A stretch of DNA of 64,000 nucleotides from Blumeriella jaapii (GCA_009599575.1 VWND01000072.1:248001-312000); one strand, 5' to 3'. Shown: positions 1 to 11,499, counted from the first letter of the stretch. Notes: generated from the letters alone by a model not told the origin. Numbers and translations are program-made.

Positions 1-1448
1 CCAGATGTTGACACTGGCACTCGAGCTCGTCTTGGCATCTTGCAGGAAGTTGTATACCGAGTTCCAGGTCGAAGTCTCGTTGATAGTGATAGTAAGACCA
101 ACTTCGTAAGCAACAAGCAACTTCTGGATGCGAACGCGATTCTTGAGCGTATCGGTTGCGGATCGTAGAAGGTTGGGATAGGTAGCGCGAGCGCCGCCGA
201 CGTCCCTAGCGTTCCCGAATCAGCTTTAAAATTCTTTGAGAGAGAAGAGGAGAGGGCTGTACCAGTATCCAGCACCGACACTAAAGGCCAATGGTGCGCC
301 TTTCATGCTTAGATCGATGCTCACATAGTCGCTGAAGGAGTTGGACCAGGAATTGAAGACTGTTGTCTCGGTAGCTGCAGAATTCTGTTTGCTCAGCAGG
401 CAGAACGCCGAGCCGCCGATCTTGGAGCTGGAAAAGTCATGTCCGAGGTCAGACCAGTTGTGTCCGTCGACGGATTTGTAGGTCCATTTATAATGAGTAC
501 GTGTCGTGGAGACATCATTGAACCAAGCATCGCATGACTCTTCGAAAGAATTACCAAGGCTGTACTGAGGCTTGTAGAGGATGCCGTCTGATAGCTCGCG
601 TTGGTACCAAGGACTAATGCTGACGATGTAGGGGCTGGCGTAAACAGGCATGTTGTAGCTAAGCTTTTGTCAACCCTGGGAGAATTCGCTATCTCACCGG
701 AGGATTGTAACTTACCCAGGCTCAGGAAACATCTCATCTCTTGCTTGATTGTCAATCTTGTTGCGCTGGGTGGTTACGGTACGGTACTGAGGACCGAATA
801 GAGCAATCTCATACTGCTGCAGCGCCGAGTCGGCAGTCTGGACTTGTCTGTTGTACGCAGTGAGAAGAGGGTCATTTTGAGAGACCCAGGCACCAAATGC
901 TTGATGGGCAGCTTGGGCGCGGCTGTCGCTCAAATAGCGGCTGTAAGCAATCTCTGACTCGGCGTCGGCCTTGAATTGCGCGGCGTGCAGTGCATCTTGG
1001 AGTGACGTGATGTTGTTCAGCTGGTCCTGAGTTGGAACTTTGGTCTTGAGATCCACGGACTCAAGGTAGCTTCAAGTTGTCAGTCAATCTTATAGCACTC
1101 AGCGGTGATCTAAGCTTACGTGTACAGGTTATCAACATAACTTGGGCCATTAGGATCCATGAGTGGTTCACCAATGGTTTGGAGACAATCCGCGACACTG
1201 AACAAATCGAAGTTGGTGACTGATTGGGGGCAAGGGCTTCCTCCACGGACGGCAGCCAAATTAGGAGGGTTGACATAGACGAAGTCTTTTCCGGGATTCA
1301 GAGGTTGACCGGCAGTCAACAGATCTGAGACGAATTTGCCATAAGCGCGCCATGCGATAAGCCGAGCTTCAGAATCTGGAAGATCCTGTGCAAAGCTGAA
1401 CGTGGCCAGTGCTAGGAGCACATAACTTTTTTGGTTGGAATACTTCAT
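1..1448 (-). CDS. Secreted protein of unknown function, four exons, 3' end outside window
   Basis: Exons on the minus strand are 1448-1120, 1069-716, 658-263 and 205 to beyond the left edge. The introns are 50, 57 and 57 nt; donors are GTAAGC, GTAAGT and GTACAG, and all three are phase 2. Intron 3 is inferred because the unspliced frame hits TAA then TGA, while splicing to CTAG after a CTGAT branch site restores one open frame to the edge. About 428 residues are visible. The ATG at 1448 is followed by a typical signal peptide (MKYSNQ, then a hydrophobic stretch ending ATFSFA before QDLPD), so the product should be exported. The middle part (residues 110-230) is rich in Ala/Gln/Asp and probably helical. 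The part after it has many Trp, Tyr and Ser residues and a few Cys. No known domain was recognised. The exon structure is well supported; the function is unknown. Confidence 0.85.
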
Positions 1449-1534
1449 GTTATAGTTGGTAAGGAGTGCTGGGGAAAAGATGTTTTTGAACTGAGGATGA
1501 AGATAGAAGATTCGTCTCGGGGGATTCCAACCTC

Positions 1535-1541
1535 TTATATA
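1535..1541 (-). promoter_or_regulatory. TATA-like box of the secreted-protein gene
   Basis: TATATAA on the minus strand, about 90 bp upstream of the ATG at 1448. The position is sensible for a fungal core promoter; no other evidence. Confidence 0.45.
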
Positions 1542-3138
1542 ATGCTCTGAACTGATCTCGTAAGTGATCTTTCGCCGGGGAAGTTATTTTCGTTCACCCA
1601 TTCGCTCGTCCGAAGTGTCTTTCGACCCGACAGCCGAGAAAAGAGTTCACATCCTCGGGTCTGTCTTCCCATTGTTGTACTGGTCATACTCTGGATCACT
1701 TGGCGAGGAAGTAACACTTATGAGCTACATCTATAGACTTCAGTTGTATGCGGGATTGAGCTTGGAGTGCTCCTGTTTTCTCACATGGCCTTCAGCTGTG
1801 TGGGTAATGGAATGCTAGCAGCTCATCAATCCTAGCACAATGTCTGTTTTCCGGCTTCAGAACGATATATTCGACTCTTTCCTTTCCCTACAATTGAAAA
1901 GAATGGAATCAGAAGTCTATGTGTTGGCGCAATACTTTACTATGAATTCCGAAGTAAATGGGCAAGAGAGAACAACAAAAGACCTCCGAATATTGCCAAG
2001 CTGAGTCTGAACTCTTTCAGATCCACACTGGAATATCAATTGGAGATTCTCATTTTCTAGTCAAGGTTCATCCGATCGTATCTGCCGTACTACCTTCGCG
2101 GCGCAAACGCCATTTGATCGGGTTCCGAAATACCATTTTCAAGCTGAAGACTGCGAGTAATACTTGGTAAACAATGACATGAAGCCGTACTCCAGGATAG
2201 ATCTACCAGACTCGCAAGACGCCCATTTTCGTGCAGCTTTGCGGTTATCGTGCATGAAACCCTTGATGCAACGAAAATCAACAGAATCTCGAATAGAATT
2301 GACATCAATCAGTTCCAACCTGAATATTGCTATTCATGTAGAGGCCTACTAGATGCTTACGTAAACTGACAGACAATACTCCAGTGATCCACGAACCACG
2401 GTTCTAAGAGTGTAACCTATGTACCCCAGCCTGATGCACATGAGACCCTGCCATTCAGCTACACTTTCGTGTAACACAAGTAAATGCCGAGTCGAGGGAA
2501 CATCCGAAAGACTTTTGCTACTGTGCGCAGAGAGATCAATACGACCAGGCAGCCTTGCAAGGCAGTGCAGCGAAGCGCAAGGCAGGATACGGAGTACAAT
2601 TGGAAGGGCTGAGGCGGATTGGCACACGGATAGATTGAATTGGATTCCGACGAAGGGATCGGAAATCACGAGATGATACAAACCTAAACACACTCCGAGA
2701 GTGACACCAATATTTCCAAGAGATGGCTTCGCTCTTACCCAATCCGGTTCTCGTAGCAATACCCGAAAAGGGGTACTCGCTTACGAGCCTGCCCATAACA
2801 ACGGGGGTAAATGGCAAGAGAGAGGGCGAGCATGGGTCAGATAAAAGAAATAATGTAAAGCTAAGTAAGAATACTTTTCATTCTTGGAGGCGAGTGGAGA
2901 AGTTTCAAGATGAAGGGAACTCGGACTGGATGACTGGAGATCGTCGAAACTCCAAAGCTTAAGACTGTAGGAGCTTATTTTGAATATTAAACATCACAAT
3001 CGATTTAGCCTATAGTAGTTGTTTAAGTGATAACATTAGAGCAGTCAACAGATTTTTAAATACCAATGAAAATGTCTAACGGGGGTTAGTCCCTTCCTTG
3101 CTTAATCAAAGGCGTCATGATTGTTTGACAACTCGACT

Positions 3139-3144
3139 TATAAA
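3139..3144 (+). promoter_or_regulatory. TATA-like box of the glycosyltransferase-like gene
   Basis: TATAAA lies 53 bp upstream of the ATG at 3197, with no ATG in between. This favours 3197 over the earlier in-frame TTG (3098) as the start. Confidence 0.4.
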
Positions 3145-3196
3145 TTTGGGATCTTTACTCCGTTGGACTGCGACCACAACCTCAAGTACTAGAAGA

Positions 3197-4651
3197 ATGA
3201 CACTCTCTCGCTCTCGTTCGACGACGGTAATATGTATCGCACTCTGTCTCATGCTAATTGCTACGTGCTCTTATCGCAGCGGCTTGTCAATCGCGCCCGT
3301 TTCTCTAGAGCTCGGTCCGACGTCCATGTTACCTCAACAAAAAGCACCATCCGAGGGCCCTTCAACCCTCAAGTACAAACCCCCGAGAGTCTATGACCAG
3401 CCTCTTATTGTCGACAATTTCCCCGTCGCCGCAGCCGCATACTCTGCTGCAGACCTGCCACCGATTCCACCATGGAACACCCCGCCAAATCCACACGTCG
3501 CTGAGACAACTCCTCTCCTGATAGGATTCACAAGAAATTGGCTGTTGCTTCAACAGACGGTTGTCTCGTATATTACCGCGGGATGGCCACCGAAGGACAT
3601 ATACGTTGTGGAAAATACGGGGACAATGCAGTCAAACAAGAAGGGGCTGCTAGGGCTGCAGAATCCATTTTTCTTGAACCATACCCGCTTGGGTATGCTA
3701 GGCGTGAACTTGGTACCGACGCCGACGCTGTTTACGTTTGCCCAGATGCAAAACTTTTTTCTGTATATCGCGATCGAGAGAAACTGGACGAGCTATTTCT
3801 GGAGCCACATGGATGTCGTGGCTCTCCCGTTCGAGGAGAAGCATTCGACTCCGACTGAAACCAAAAGTTCGGGGTATAAGTCTCTGTATAAACTGGCTGT
3901 TGAGGGTCTGCGCAACGCTACTTCGGGCCGTGATATCCACTCCACAGATCAGTCGAAGGATTGGGCTTTACGCTTTTTCTCTTATGACCGGCTTGCTCTT
4001 GTCAACACGGCAGCTTTCGAAGCCGTGGGCGGCTGGGATACTGCCATACCTTACTATAAAACCGATTGCGATATGCACGAGAGACTGAAGATGCACGGCT
4101 TCGATCTTGGCAATGGAGACGTTCAAGCCGGACGCATCTTTGATGTTGCTGATAGTATGGACGACTTGATTTACCTCTATAGAACTGCTGGGGTCGAACC
4201 GAGCTTTGTGTTCAAAGGCCAAGCTGAAGAGGAAGAGCAAGAGGCAGCAATGGAGAAGCAGGCTGCCGCTGAGGAGTCGAGTAAGCTGGCGGCGGCTGCC
4301 AAAGCTGCTCCGACGACGCTACATTCTCGCGAGACCCGTTTGCCAGAAGCCTGGGTCTCTGATTCAGCTAACTCAGCGACATTCGCCAAACTTCGGGCCA
4401 TCGTAATGAAGATGGAGAAGCATAAAGCTCATTTTGGTGGCGGTGGACGGCTTTACTGGCAGGTGCGACAGCACGGTGGCCAGGGCGAGCCTTACTACCG
4501 GGATCCCGACGGTTTTCAAAGAGGAATACAGCTGATGCAGGACGTTGGAAGAAATGTCTATGCCGAGAAGTGGGAATACGAGAATTGCAATTTGATCGAG
4601 ACGGGGAGGAAATTGGGGGATGAGTGGAGATTGGAAAAGGACATAGGATAA
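3197..4651 (+). CDS. Glycosyltransferase-like type II membrane protein (GT-A-like)
   Basis: Single exon, 484 residues from the ATG at 3197; the frame extends upstream to 3098 but only from a TTG. A short basic N-terminus is followed by one hydrophobic segment (about residues 8-24, TTVICIALCLMLIATC), as expected for a Golgi signal anchor, then a Pro-rich stem. The luminal part has features seen in nucleotide-sugar transferases: PLLIGFTRNW near residue 110, an acidic SHMDVV motif around 203-208 in the position of a DxD site, and GGWD...YYKTDCDMHERL around 278-297, resembling the GG(W/F)..(E)DxD acceptor segment of GT2/GT7-type enzymes. Residues 341-372 form a Glu/Ala-rich, probably coiled insertion. 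The C-terminus has several aromatic motifs and no second membrane segment. Donor and acceptor cannot be named. Glycosyltransferase assignment is inference from motifs; the gene itself is secure. Confidence 0.8.
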   Translation: MTLSRSRSTTVICIALCLMLIATCSYRSGLSIAPVSLELGPTSMLPQQKAPSEGPSTLKYKPPRVYDQPLIVDNFPVAAAAYSAADLPPIPPWNTPPNPHVAETTPLLIGFTRNWLLLQQTVVSYITAGWPPKDIYVVENTGTMQSNKKGLLGLQNPFFLNHTRLGMLGVNLVPTPTLFTFAQMQNFFLYIAIERNWTSYFWSHMDVVALPFEEKHSTPTETKSSGYKSLYKLAVEGLRNATSGRDIHSTDQSKDWALRFFSYDRLALVNTAAFEAVGGWDTAIPYYKTDCDMHERLKMHGFDLGNGDVQAGRIFDVADSMDDLIYLYRTAGVEPSFVFKGQAEEEEQEAAMEKQAAAEESSKLAAAAKAAPTTLHSRETRLPEAWVSDSANSATFAKLRAIVMKMEKHKAHFGGGGRLYWQVRQHGGQGEPYYRDPDGFQRGIQLMQDVGRNVYAEKWEYENCNLIETGRKLGDEWRLEKDIG

Positions 4652-6511
4652 GTATCCAGAGCTTTGGCACCGAGATTCGGTTTTTGGAAACGACTTACTG
4701 GGGAAATCACATGGAGCGGCTGCCCTTCACACGCCATTCTACATATGAACGCAGCCTCGAAAGGTGAGGATTTGATGATCTCGCCAGTGTTTGTCAGATA
4801 TCACACGAATCCGAGCCCTACGTCGGCACTCAATGAGGTGGGTCATACATCGCTCATGCTTCTTCTCTTTCATTATCCTTCCATGCTACAGCTTCGATTC
4901 GTCATTTCAGTGCCTCTCCGTCGTTCTATATTGTGGCCCAGCATAGCGGTAATGGTCACGTTCGGCTCCTTTCAAGCATCTGTACGAATTAGCTCTGCCA
5001 TGATCTGGAGGTTTGCGTTCTGTACGCAAGAAGTTATTGCCTCAATCCGCAAGTTCAACTGTTCAGAAGATTTCGATGGCCTTGGCATCAGCTTTGAGGC
5101 TCACAACCCTATCTAGAAGTCTTTCATTAAACAGTCTGCCTCAAGGCAGTGACAATTTTCCGTGGAATTATCGGAGGTACTCTTCCGAGGGCAGCGGCAC
5201 CACTCTTACCAATATTGATATCGAAATCGTCTGATTTTGCGATTGTGCAAAGGCTATGCAGATTTGGTTCCAAGACGTACAAGAAAAGAAGCCTTTCTAG
5301 AACGAGGCAAGGAAATGGCATTGATTTGATGGTTGGGGGTGAAGTCTCGTTCACTTAGGCTATCGACTCTGTCACCCATGCATTTCAGCATTCTCGGTAT
5401 GCGAAGGATTAAACAGAGCTGAGGTTGGAAAATTCGACCGGTGCAAAAGCTAGGATGTTTTGCGACCCAATTTGGATCTTGGGTGTTGATTTTCCGCCTA
5501 AGGATGTTAATCAGTAATGCTTGCACTGCAACATTATCCTCCGCGTTCCCCTTGTTTCCAATCTAGAAGTTGTCGAAGATTATGGACAAGAAGCAGATTT
5601 TATGGCTTAGAAGCGACAGGGAAGAATGTGATGATGGAAGGGATGTTCTTGGGAATAAGTTGTCGTTTACTTGCCTTGCTCAATGCTCTTGAAATTCTGA
5701 CGCGTAACCTCCTCCGAAACAACTTGAAGCCATGTTCTTCCTCCAATTTCTGCTAAGTGGTAAGGCCACATTGTGTTACAGCTGATCCGGACGCAGCGTT
5801 GCAGATGATGCAGTACGAATGCATTTTTGTGGTTTGTAGAATGTTCTTTAGCAAATATATTTTTTGTAAAAGCCTAGCAGCGAAAGGGTCCCAAAGAGAA
5901 TTAGTTCTTTCATTGGCTCTTTTCTTACAAGCAGTTATGAGTTCTTGATCGTCTTTGTTACAAGACCAGTTTTGGTTTATTGCTTTCCCGGTTTGTTGCG
6001 TGGAAGATAATGCTCAAGAGAAAGAGGGAATCGATGCTGCAAACGCGTCAAAAATGTTCATAGTTACTATGGGACAGATACCCAAAAGAATCAGACCTGC
6101 TGTTCCTATGATGTGTTAACTAAAGGAAAGTAGTATGATACAATGAATATGACAAGGAAAGGGCTTTGTTGATATTGCGTTGTTTATTATGGTTTCTCAG
6201 CAAGCTAGAGTACATGGCAAGCTTGTACAAAGAATCCGGGGAAGGGCAATGGCTTTTTGACTTCCCGTGAGATGGTTTGGATTACTTTGATGTATACTTT
6301 CTCTAACCCAACTTCGCTCCTTATCATAGAACTGTATTGCAAAATCAGAAGCTGACGCGTAGTCCAGGTAGGGAAAAAAACACGCTAAAGAGCAGTCCTT
6401 AGCGTTAACAAAAGTTCGATCTCCTTCACCCAAACCCCAATTGTTCAATCACCTCGAAATACACGACAAGAAATTCGACAAAACCCGCGGTCGCAAAAAG
6501 TTTTGGCGGAG
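4652..6511. other. Intergenic region, no supported gene
   Basis: About 1.9 kb. Open frames of up to 150 codons (for example 4664-5116) start at non-ATG codons and show no recognisable domain or splice pattern. The composition drifts more AT-rich around 5800-6200 but is not RIP-like. Confidence 0.55.
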
Positions 6512-8049
6512 ATGGATGGAAGTACTTCTCATCTGGAGAACCTTTCAGTATCTCCAGGTCCTTTCCACAATGGCCATCCGGACTCCAAGTCTTTGCAAAG
6601 CCGAAACGAAGACACCACGCGGCTTCCTGTTCAAGTCGATCTGCAGAACCAAGAAGACCTCGTTAATGCTACCCACTCGGAAGACAGACACCATGCTGAT
6701 AGAAAGAAGGATGGGAATGCTTCGAACCAGCCTGGCAATCCCGCAGCCTTGGGAGGCCCAGCACATATGAGCTACGACAACGGTAGCAAGGAACTCTCGA
6801 AGGTCTCTTCGGAGCTTGTTCCTATTATTAATCGCAGGTTTCTTTCCACAAAAGATATTGCGACGGGCGAAGTCAGCCAAGCCTCCAAAGACAGCACTAT
6901 TTCGGTGCAAATCGAGGTTAATAAGTCACTTGCCTACAAGATCACTCTTCCTACTCGGCAAGAATCTGATATTTTGGTCAAGAGAATGGCAGATGGACAG
7001 CAGGGCAATACGGATAATTCAGGTGAATCACGGCTAGTCCAGACTCTCGCACAGAGAACATATCAGCAGATTGCCTCGAAGTTTACTTGTTTCGGAAGAT
7101 TGCCAACCGAACTGCGTCGACAAATCTGGGTGATCGCTTTGCACGCCGAGGAAGTCTTTATTGTCAAGGCCGTCCGCGACTTCAAAGCTATCCATGGACT
7201 GCGCGGCCAATCGGTCCTGTTTACCCACGTCACGCTTGAGTTCTACGATCCTCCACAGAAAGTCAACATCTTACGCGTTAGCAAGGAAGCCGCTACGGAA
7301 GCGCGCATGCTCCTTTGCACAGAGACACCTGCAGCGCCCAAGAGAAATATTAAGAGCGACATCGCATACATACCACACGTAAGAAGCCAGGGAGCGATGG
7401 GCTTCCATCTTTGGGAAACTTGTTGCTGATGCTTCGGCCTTCTTCTAGCTTAAGACGTGGCAACGCTACAAGAGCTATGCTCGTGAGAGGTCTTTCCAGC
7501 AGAACATGCGCTTTCCACGAGTGGCGTTCGACTTCCAGGACTGTATGTGTTCAAAAGCCCATAAATTTCTCTTGTGTTGATCCAAGAAGTGCCAGTGGCA
7601 CGTCTTATCCTCTCCCGTATATTATATCTGATGGTATTTGCTGACTCTACTGTTTCCCAGGGCTCGATCTAACGCCGCAAGAATTCCATCACGATCTCAT
7701 GGACTGGGAGGACTTTGACTCTGTTGACGAGATCATCTTCGTTGTCAGTTCTGCCATTTGGACCGCTGACTACAAGCCTGTGCACTTTATCGAGCCTTCC
7801 ATGCCCCCAGCATATCATCGTACTTTGAAGTATGGAGAAATCGGCCTCAAAAATGGAGAAGCAATATGGTTTGACGAAGAAGAAGAGGCTTTCGTTCCAC
7901 ATGAGGCTTCGATCGCGTTTCAATGGGAGTGGTTGGCTAAGAACGTTGTGAGAGCAATTGAGAAGATGAGAGACAAGCACAACGCCGTCCATAAGAGATT
8001 CAATGAGACGAAGCAGGCAGCAGCTGGTCAGTCGCCAATATCGAGATGA
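6512..8049 (+). CDS. 2EXR-domain protein, three exons
   Basis: Exons are 6512-7378, 7449-7542 and 7661-8049; spliced length is 449 codons plus stop. Intron 1 (70 nt) is GTAAGA...TTCTAG, phase 0. Intron 2 (118 nt) is GTATGT...TTTCCCAG, phase 1, with a CTGAC branch site. The ATG at 6512 has a purine at -3 and a G at +4; the frame upstream continues only from a TTG. Residues 1-185 are polar, low-complexity and probably disordered. From residue 191 the sequence FTCFGRLPTELRRQIWVIA matches the start of the fungal 2EXR domain (F..LP.ELR..IW..A), followed by LRVSKEAATEARMLL. Exon 2 contributes RFPRVAFDFQD and exon 3 supplies the rest of the domain and a basic helical C-terminus. 2EXR proteins form large ascomycete families of unknown biochemical role. 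Confidence 0.88.
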
Positions 8050-9235
8050 TTGAGAGTCCTTTTACTAATTAGCAATAGCTGCTGGGGTTAAGATGAAGTG
8101 GTCTGGTAATGTGTGCTATGACAAATTACCGTGTCCTTTCACTAAGGTACCCCGGGTTTCTTTCCGAGAATCTATTCCGAAACACTGAGTCGATTCACAT
8201 TTGCTATGGATACGAAGCTTGGGATGTTGCAGCGACTTGGAGGTGGTTTAAGGGTCATCTTCAGAAAAGTCAATTGGCTCTTTCCCATCGGACACATAAT
8301 AAAGCATTGTCCTCCCTCACTAAATGAAAATCTTCCTCTTTTCAGGTGCAGCATCTGGTGTATTCCCATGTATGATTATGGTATGGTTGAGTATTACTTC
8401 GCTTCCGAGCATTCGCATTTCGTTTCGTAGTCGTTTACACAACCCAGCATCGCACACGCTCCAAGCTTCCGCGACGCAATCGAAAACAACTTCCTTTGCA
8501 ACTTAACTCTTTGTTGGAACGTGAATTGAAGGAGTTTTCTTCTATTTTTTTTTTTATATTTTTTTTTTTTAAATCAAAAAAGTGATCAACCTTAGCTTTC
8601 AAAGTTTTCCTTCAGGTAATTCCCCATCTCACACAGCTTCTTCTTGCCGGGGTAGTTTATCAAAGTTGCGGATCGGGGGAAAGGGGTATGGAACTTGAGC
8701 ACGAAGCTTGGTTGCGCGAGTCGTCGAGATACGTGAGCAGCTGCTGCGCAGGCTCGTTATGGAAGATCCAACGCACCAATCGGTTTCCCCAAAGTCTCGA
8801 GTAGCGGCCATAGGAGCTCAGGCAGCGGGCAAGAAGAAGCGTTGACGCGGAACTGCAAGAATGGAGCTCCCGATGAAGCAGAAATTGTGGTTCAAATCCG
8901 TGCTTGCCAGCGCGGGAGAAGATGCGATGATAGAGCGTTGGAGCAGGTTGAGACTGAGAGATGGCTTGACCTTTAGAGAATAGCGAGGTCCGGTATTCGA
9001 ACGCCTTCTCCTTCCTCCTTTTTATGCGCTCTTTCTCGTCACGACTGAGGACATAAAGCAGATACCTAGGCGGAACGTTGTCTGTATAGCTTGAAAACGG
9101 GTTGTGATATATTGCCAAACTCGTATGCACATCGCACCCAAAGCGAAACCAAAAAATTGCAGTTTGTTAAGCAAACTCTACCCTATTTGTTATGCTATCC
9201 TTTTATTTCCTCCGTTTCAGATGCATTATTCATAT
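8050..9235. other. Gene-free flank of the transposon block, one doubtful ORF
   Basis: The interval has normal GC content and poly-T tracts at 8547-8569. A minus-strand open frame of 156 codons (9130-8660) starts only at GTG and has no recognised domain. Its Arg/Lys-rich start and the RLVRWIF stretch look protein-like, so a decayed or partial gene cut off near the transposon boundary is possible. I do not call it a gene. Confidence 0.4.
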
Positions 9236-9537
9236 TGTTGCGCTATATTTACATTCCTTTATTATCTTTCATTTCTTTTGTTCCAGATTCATTCTTTCTG
9301 TACGCTTTCAGTAGTTAAATGTTCCTGAAGCTCGGAAAGGCTCGTAGTCACGTGATAACGAGCCTCCTCGGAGACTAGTTTTTCCGAGCGACTGACTAAG
9401 CGAGCCCGAACCTTCCGTCTTTTGCGAAAAGCTCGCCAGTCAAACTTAGAACAATACAAATAACATTTTATTGCATATAATTTATCCGTTCCAGCTTCCG
9501 GTAAGAATTTCTACCGATTATTCAGCTATGCACGACA
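9236..9537 (+). repeat. Copia A 5' LTR
   Basis: 302 bp, TG...CA ends, the same length as both Copia B LTRs. Much less AT-rich than the interior behind it. Contains a 28-bp palindrome with CACGTG at its centre. Confidence 0.9.
9338..9365. promoter_or_regulatory. LTR palindrome with E-box core, Copia A
   Basis: Arms AGGCTCGT and ACGAGCCT flank a centre containing TCACGTGA. Present in all three Copia LTRs in the window. CACGTG is the classic bHLH (Cbf1/Pho4-type) site; a role in LTR transcription is inference. Confidence 0.55.
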
Positions 9538-9560
9538 GTTATAAGCCCCGGAGCCAATTA
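9538..9560 (+). other. Copia A primer binding site, candidate
   Basis: Directly after the LTR, GTTATAAGCCCCGGAGCC reads in reverse complement as ...CGGGGCTTATAAC, close to the anticodon arm of initiator tRNA-Met (GGGCTCATAAC) with one C-to-T change. Copia elements often prime from a cleaved initiator tRNA half, which would fit. Not proven. Confidence 0.4.
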
Positions 9561-11107
9561 ATAAGCTTTTTTCTGCAATGCATACGCTAAAAGACTTATT
9601 AAAAGCCCTTACCGGTCAATTCATTCGAATTATTAAAAAATATTCGTAAAAAATTATATTTTGCAAAGTTTTTTTTATTTGGCAAAAGGCTACGAATCGA
9701 TAAAAAGCTATTAAAAATACGGAAAATATCAATTCTTCGATCTTTTTAATTTATAAATCTTATTTTTATTTTTCTATTCTTTTTAATCTAATTAATCGAC
9801 CTTTCATAACGAAAATAACATATCGGCCCCCACGAAAAAAAAAGTTTTCCTTTACGATCCAAAATCGTAAATCTTTTAATTAAAAGCGTATAAATTTCAT
9901 CGATTAAAAATTCTTTTTTTCGATTACACCGATCCTAACCTTCCATTTCGCTTTTTTATTAATAAACGATTATAAAAACAATTTTTTTATTAATTTATCG
10001 ATTAAAAAAACAAAAAGCGTTAAGCAAATTACAATCGAAAATGCGCCGAATACAATAGCATAACCGAAGCAAAAAAAGCCGCCGTTACGATTAATAATCT
10101 TTTCGACAAACCTCGACCAGCCAATTTGATTTTCGACGATTTAAAAAATAAAATCGATTATTTTTCGAAAAACCATTTAAAAAAATTTAAAAAATAGCAA
10201 AAGTACGTTACTGCCTACCAAAAGTTGCTCGACTAAGTTTTTTCAATTATAAAAACCAATTTAATAAACTTTGCAATTGCTTAATCGGAAATTAACGCTA
10301 TTAATAATAAAAAAGCGTACGCTATTTTTTATATTAATCTGTAAAAAGATTTTTTAATAAATAAAAATATACGTAAAATTAAAAATCCATATTACGAAAA
10401 AAAATAGAAATCATTTTAAATATTCGTTCGTATTTTAAAAAAGAATATTGCTCTTGTATACTTTTCCGTAGTTAGCTTCGTCAGATCTGACTACAAAAAC
10501 ATTTTTCGCAAAACGTATAATAAAAAAGTAAATATAACCGAATAAATAAAAAAATAGCAAACCGCTTATAAAGCAGCTATCGAATATAAAATTTCTGATA
10601 TAAATGGCCGCTACGCTGCCATCGATTTTTTCGACGCAATCGCCGCATATATTAATTTATAATAAGCGAACGGCAAAAAAGCTAAGTATTTGAAAAACGA
10701 ACTTGCTGGCCTTTTTATAAAAAAAACTTTAATCGAATTAAATTTTATAATTTTTTTTTTTAAAAACAATCGAGGATTCGATAATTTAAACCGAAAAATC
10801 GGAGTTTTCGCCATTTCCCTTTTCGATTTTAAAAACAACGATATTTCGAAAGGTCGTGGAAAAAAAAAAAAAAGGAAAAAGCAAAAAAAAAAAAAGAAAA
10901 AAGTATAACTGCTTATGCGATATTTTCAAAAAGCGCTATTTTTATTTTTCAACCGATTGTAAAAAGCTTTTATACGCAATAAATAGTCGTCGTAAAAAAA
11001 AGACTTTTTCCAATCTTTTAAACAGGCAAAAAATCGCTGAAATACGAAAAAAGCTGTTTTTTAATCACAAAAAGGTTTTAAAAGCTTTAAATAAAAAAAG
11101 TATTTAA
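9560..11107 (+). pseudogene. Copia A gag remnant
   Basis: Collinear with Copia B 16830-18380. Ends with a Lys-rich stretch and a Cys-containing segment (NCLCDIFKKRY...DCKK) in the position of the gag zinc knuckle. Broken by many TAA/TAG codons from C-to-T changes. Confidence 0.75.
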
Positions 11108-11499
11108 ATGGTCGCAATTAATAAAATCCTTAAAATTTTAATAATCAAACCAAAATAGATTTTAAAATTAATTTTCAAAAACGATTAAAAAAAGTCTTTC
11201 ACCGCAACTTTCTGTTTTTTTTGTTTTGATACGATACGATAAAAAACACTTCGGAATTAATATTTTAATTTTAAAGCCTGGTTAATATTACTTTTTAAAC
11301 AAAAGCATTTTTTTTAATAATTGTTTTAAAACTTATTTAATAAACGACAAAAACTTTTTTATCGAAAAATTTTATAAAAAAATTGTTAATTTTATTAACA
11401 GCGTTTATGCAAGCATACAAAATCTTTTAATCGTCGAAAAAAAAAGTCGTTTGATAAAAAAAACTTTTCGCAAAAAAAATAAAAAGTTTTAAAATATAA

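Larger units (their letters stand above)
1449..3196. other. Intergenic region between divergent genes
   Basis: This 1.75 kb separates the minus-strand secreted-protein gene from the plus-strand glycosyltransferase-like gene, so it should hold both promoters. Open frames of 60-136 codons exist on both strands but start at non-ATG codons or show no domain, signal peptide or splice structure. Base composition is normal for the gene island. Confidence 0.6.

Noticed and set aside
2349..2759. 136-codon minus-strand ORF in the divergent intergenic region
   Set aside because: No ATG near its start with sensible context, no motif, overlapping frames open on the other strand too.
4664..5116. 150-codon plus-strand ORF after the glycosyltransferase-like gene
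   Set aside because: It starts at TTG, has no domain or splice continuation, and its composition is that of intergenic DNA.
8826..8910. tRNA-like segment (GGGCAAG ... GTGGTTCAAATCC ... CTTGCC)
   Set aside because: The T-loop-like motif and pairing ends are suggestive, but there is no D-loop GG, no anticodon arm and the T-stem is mostly wobble pairs.
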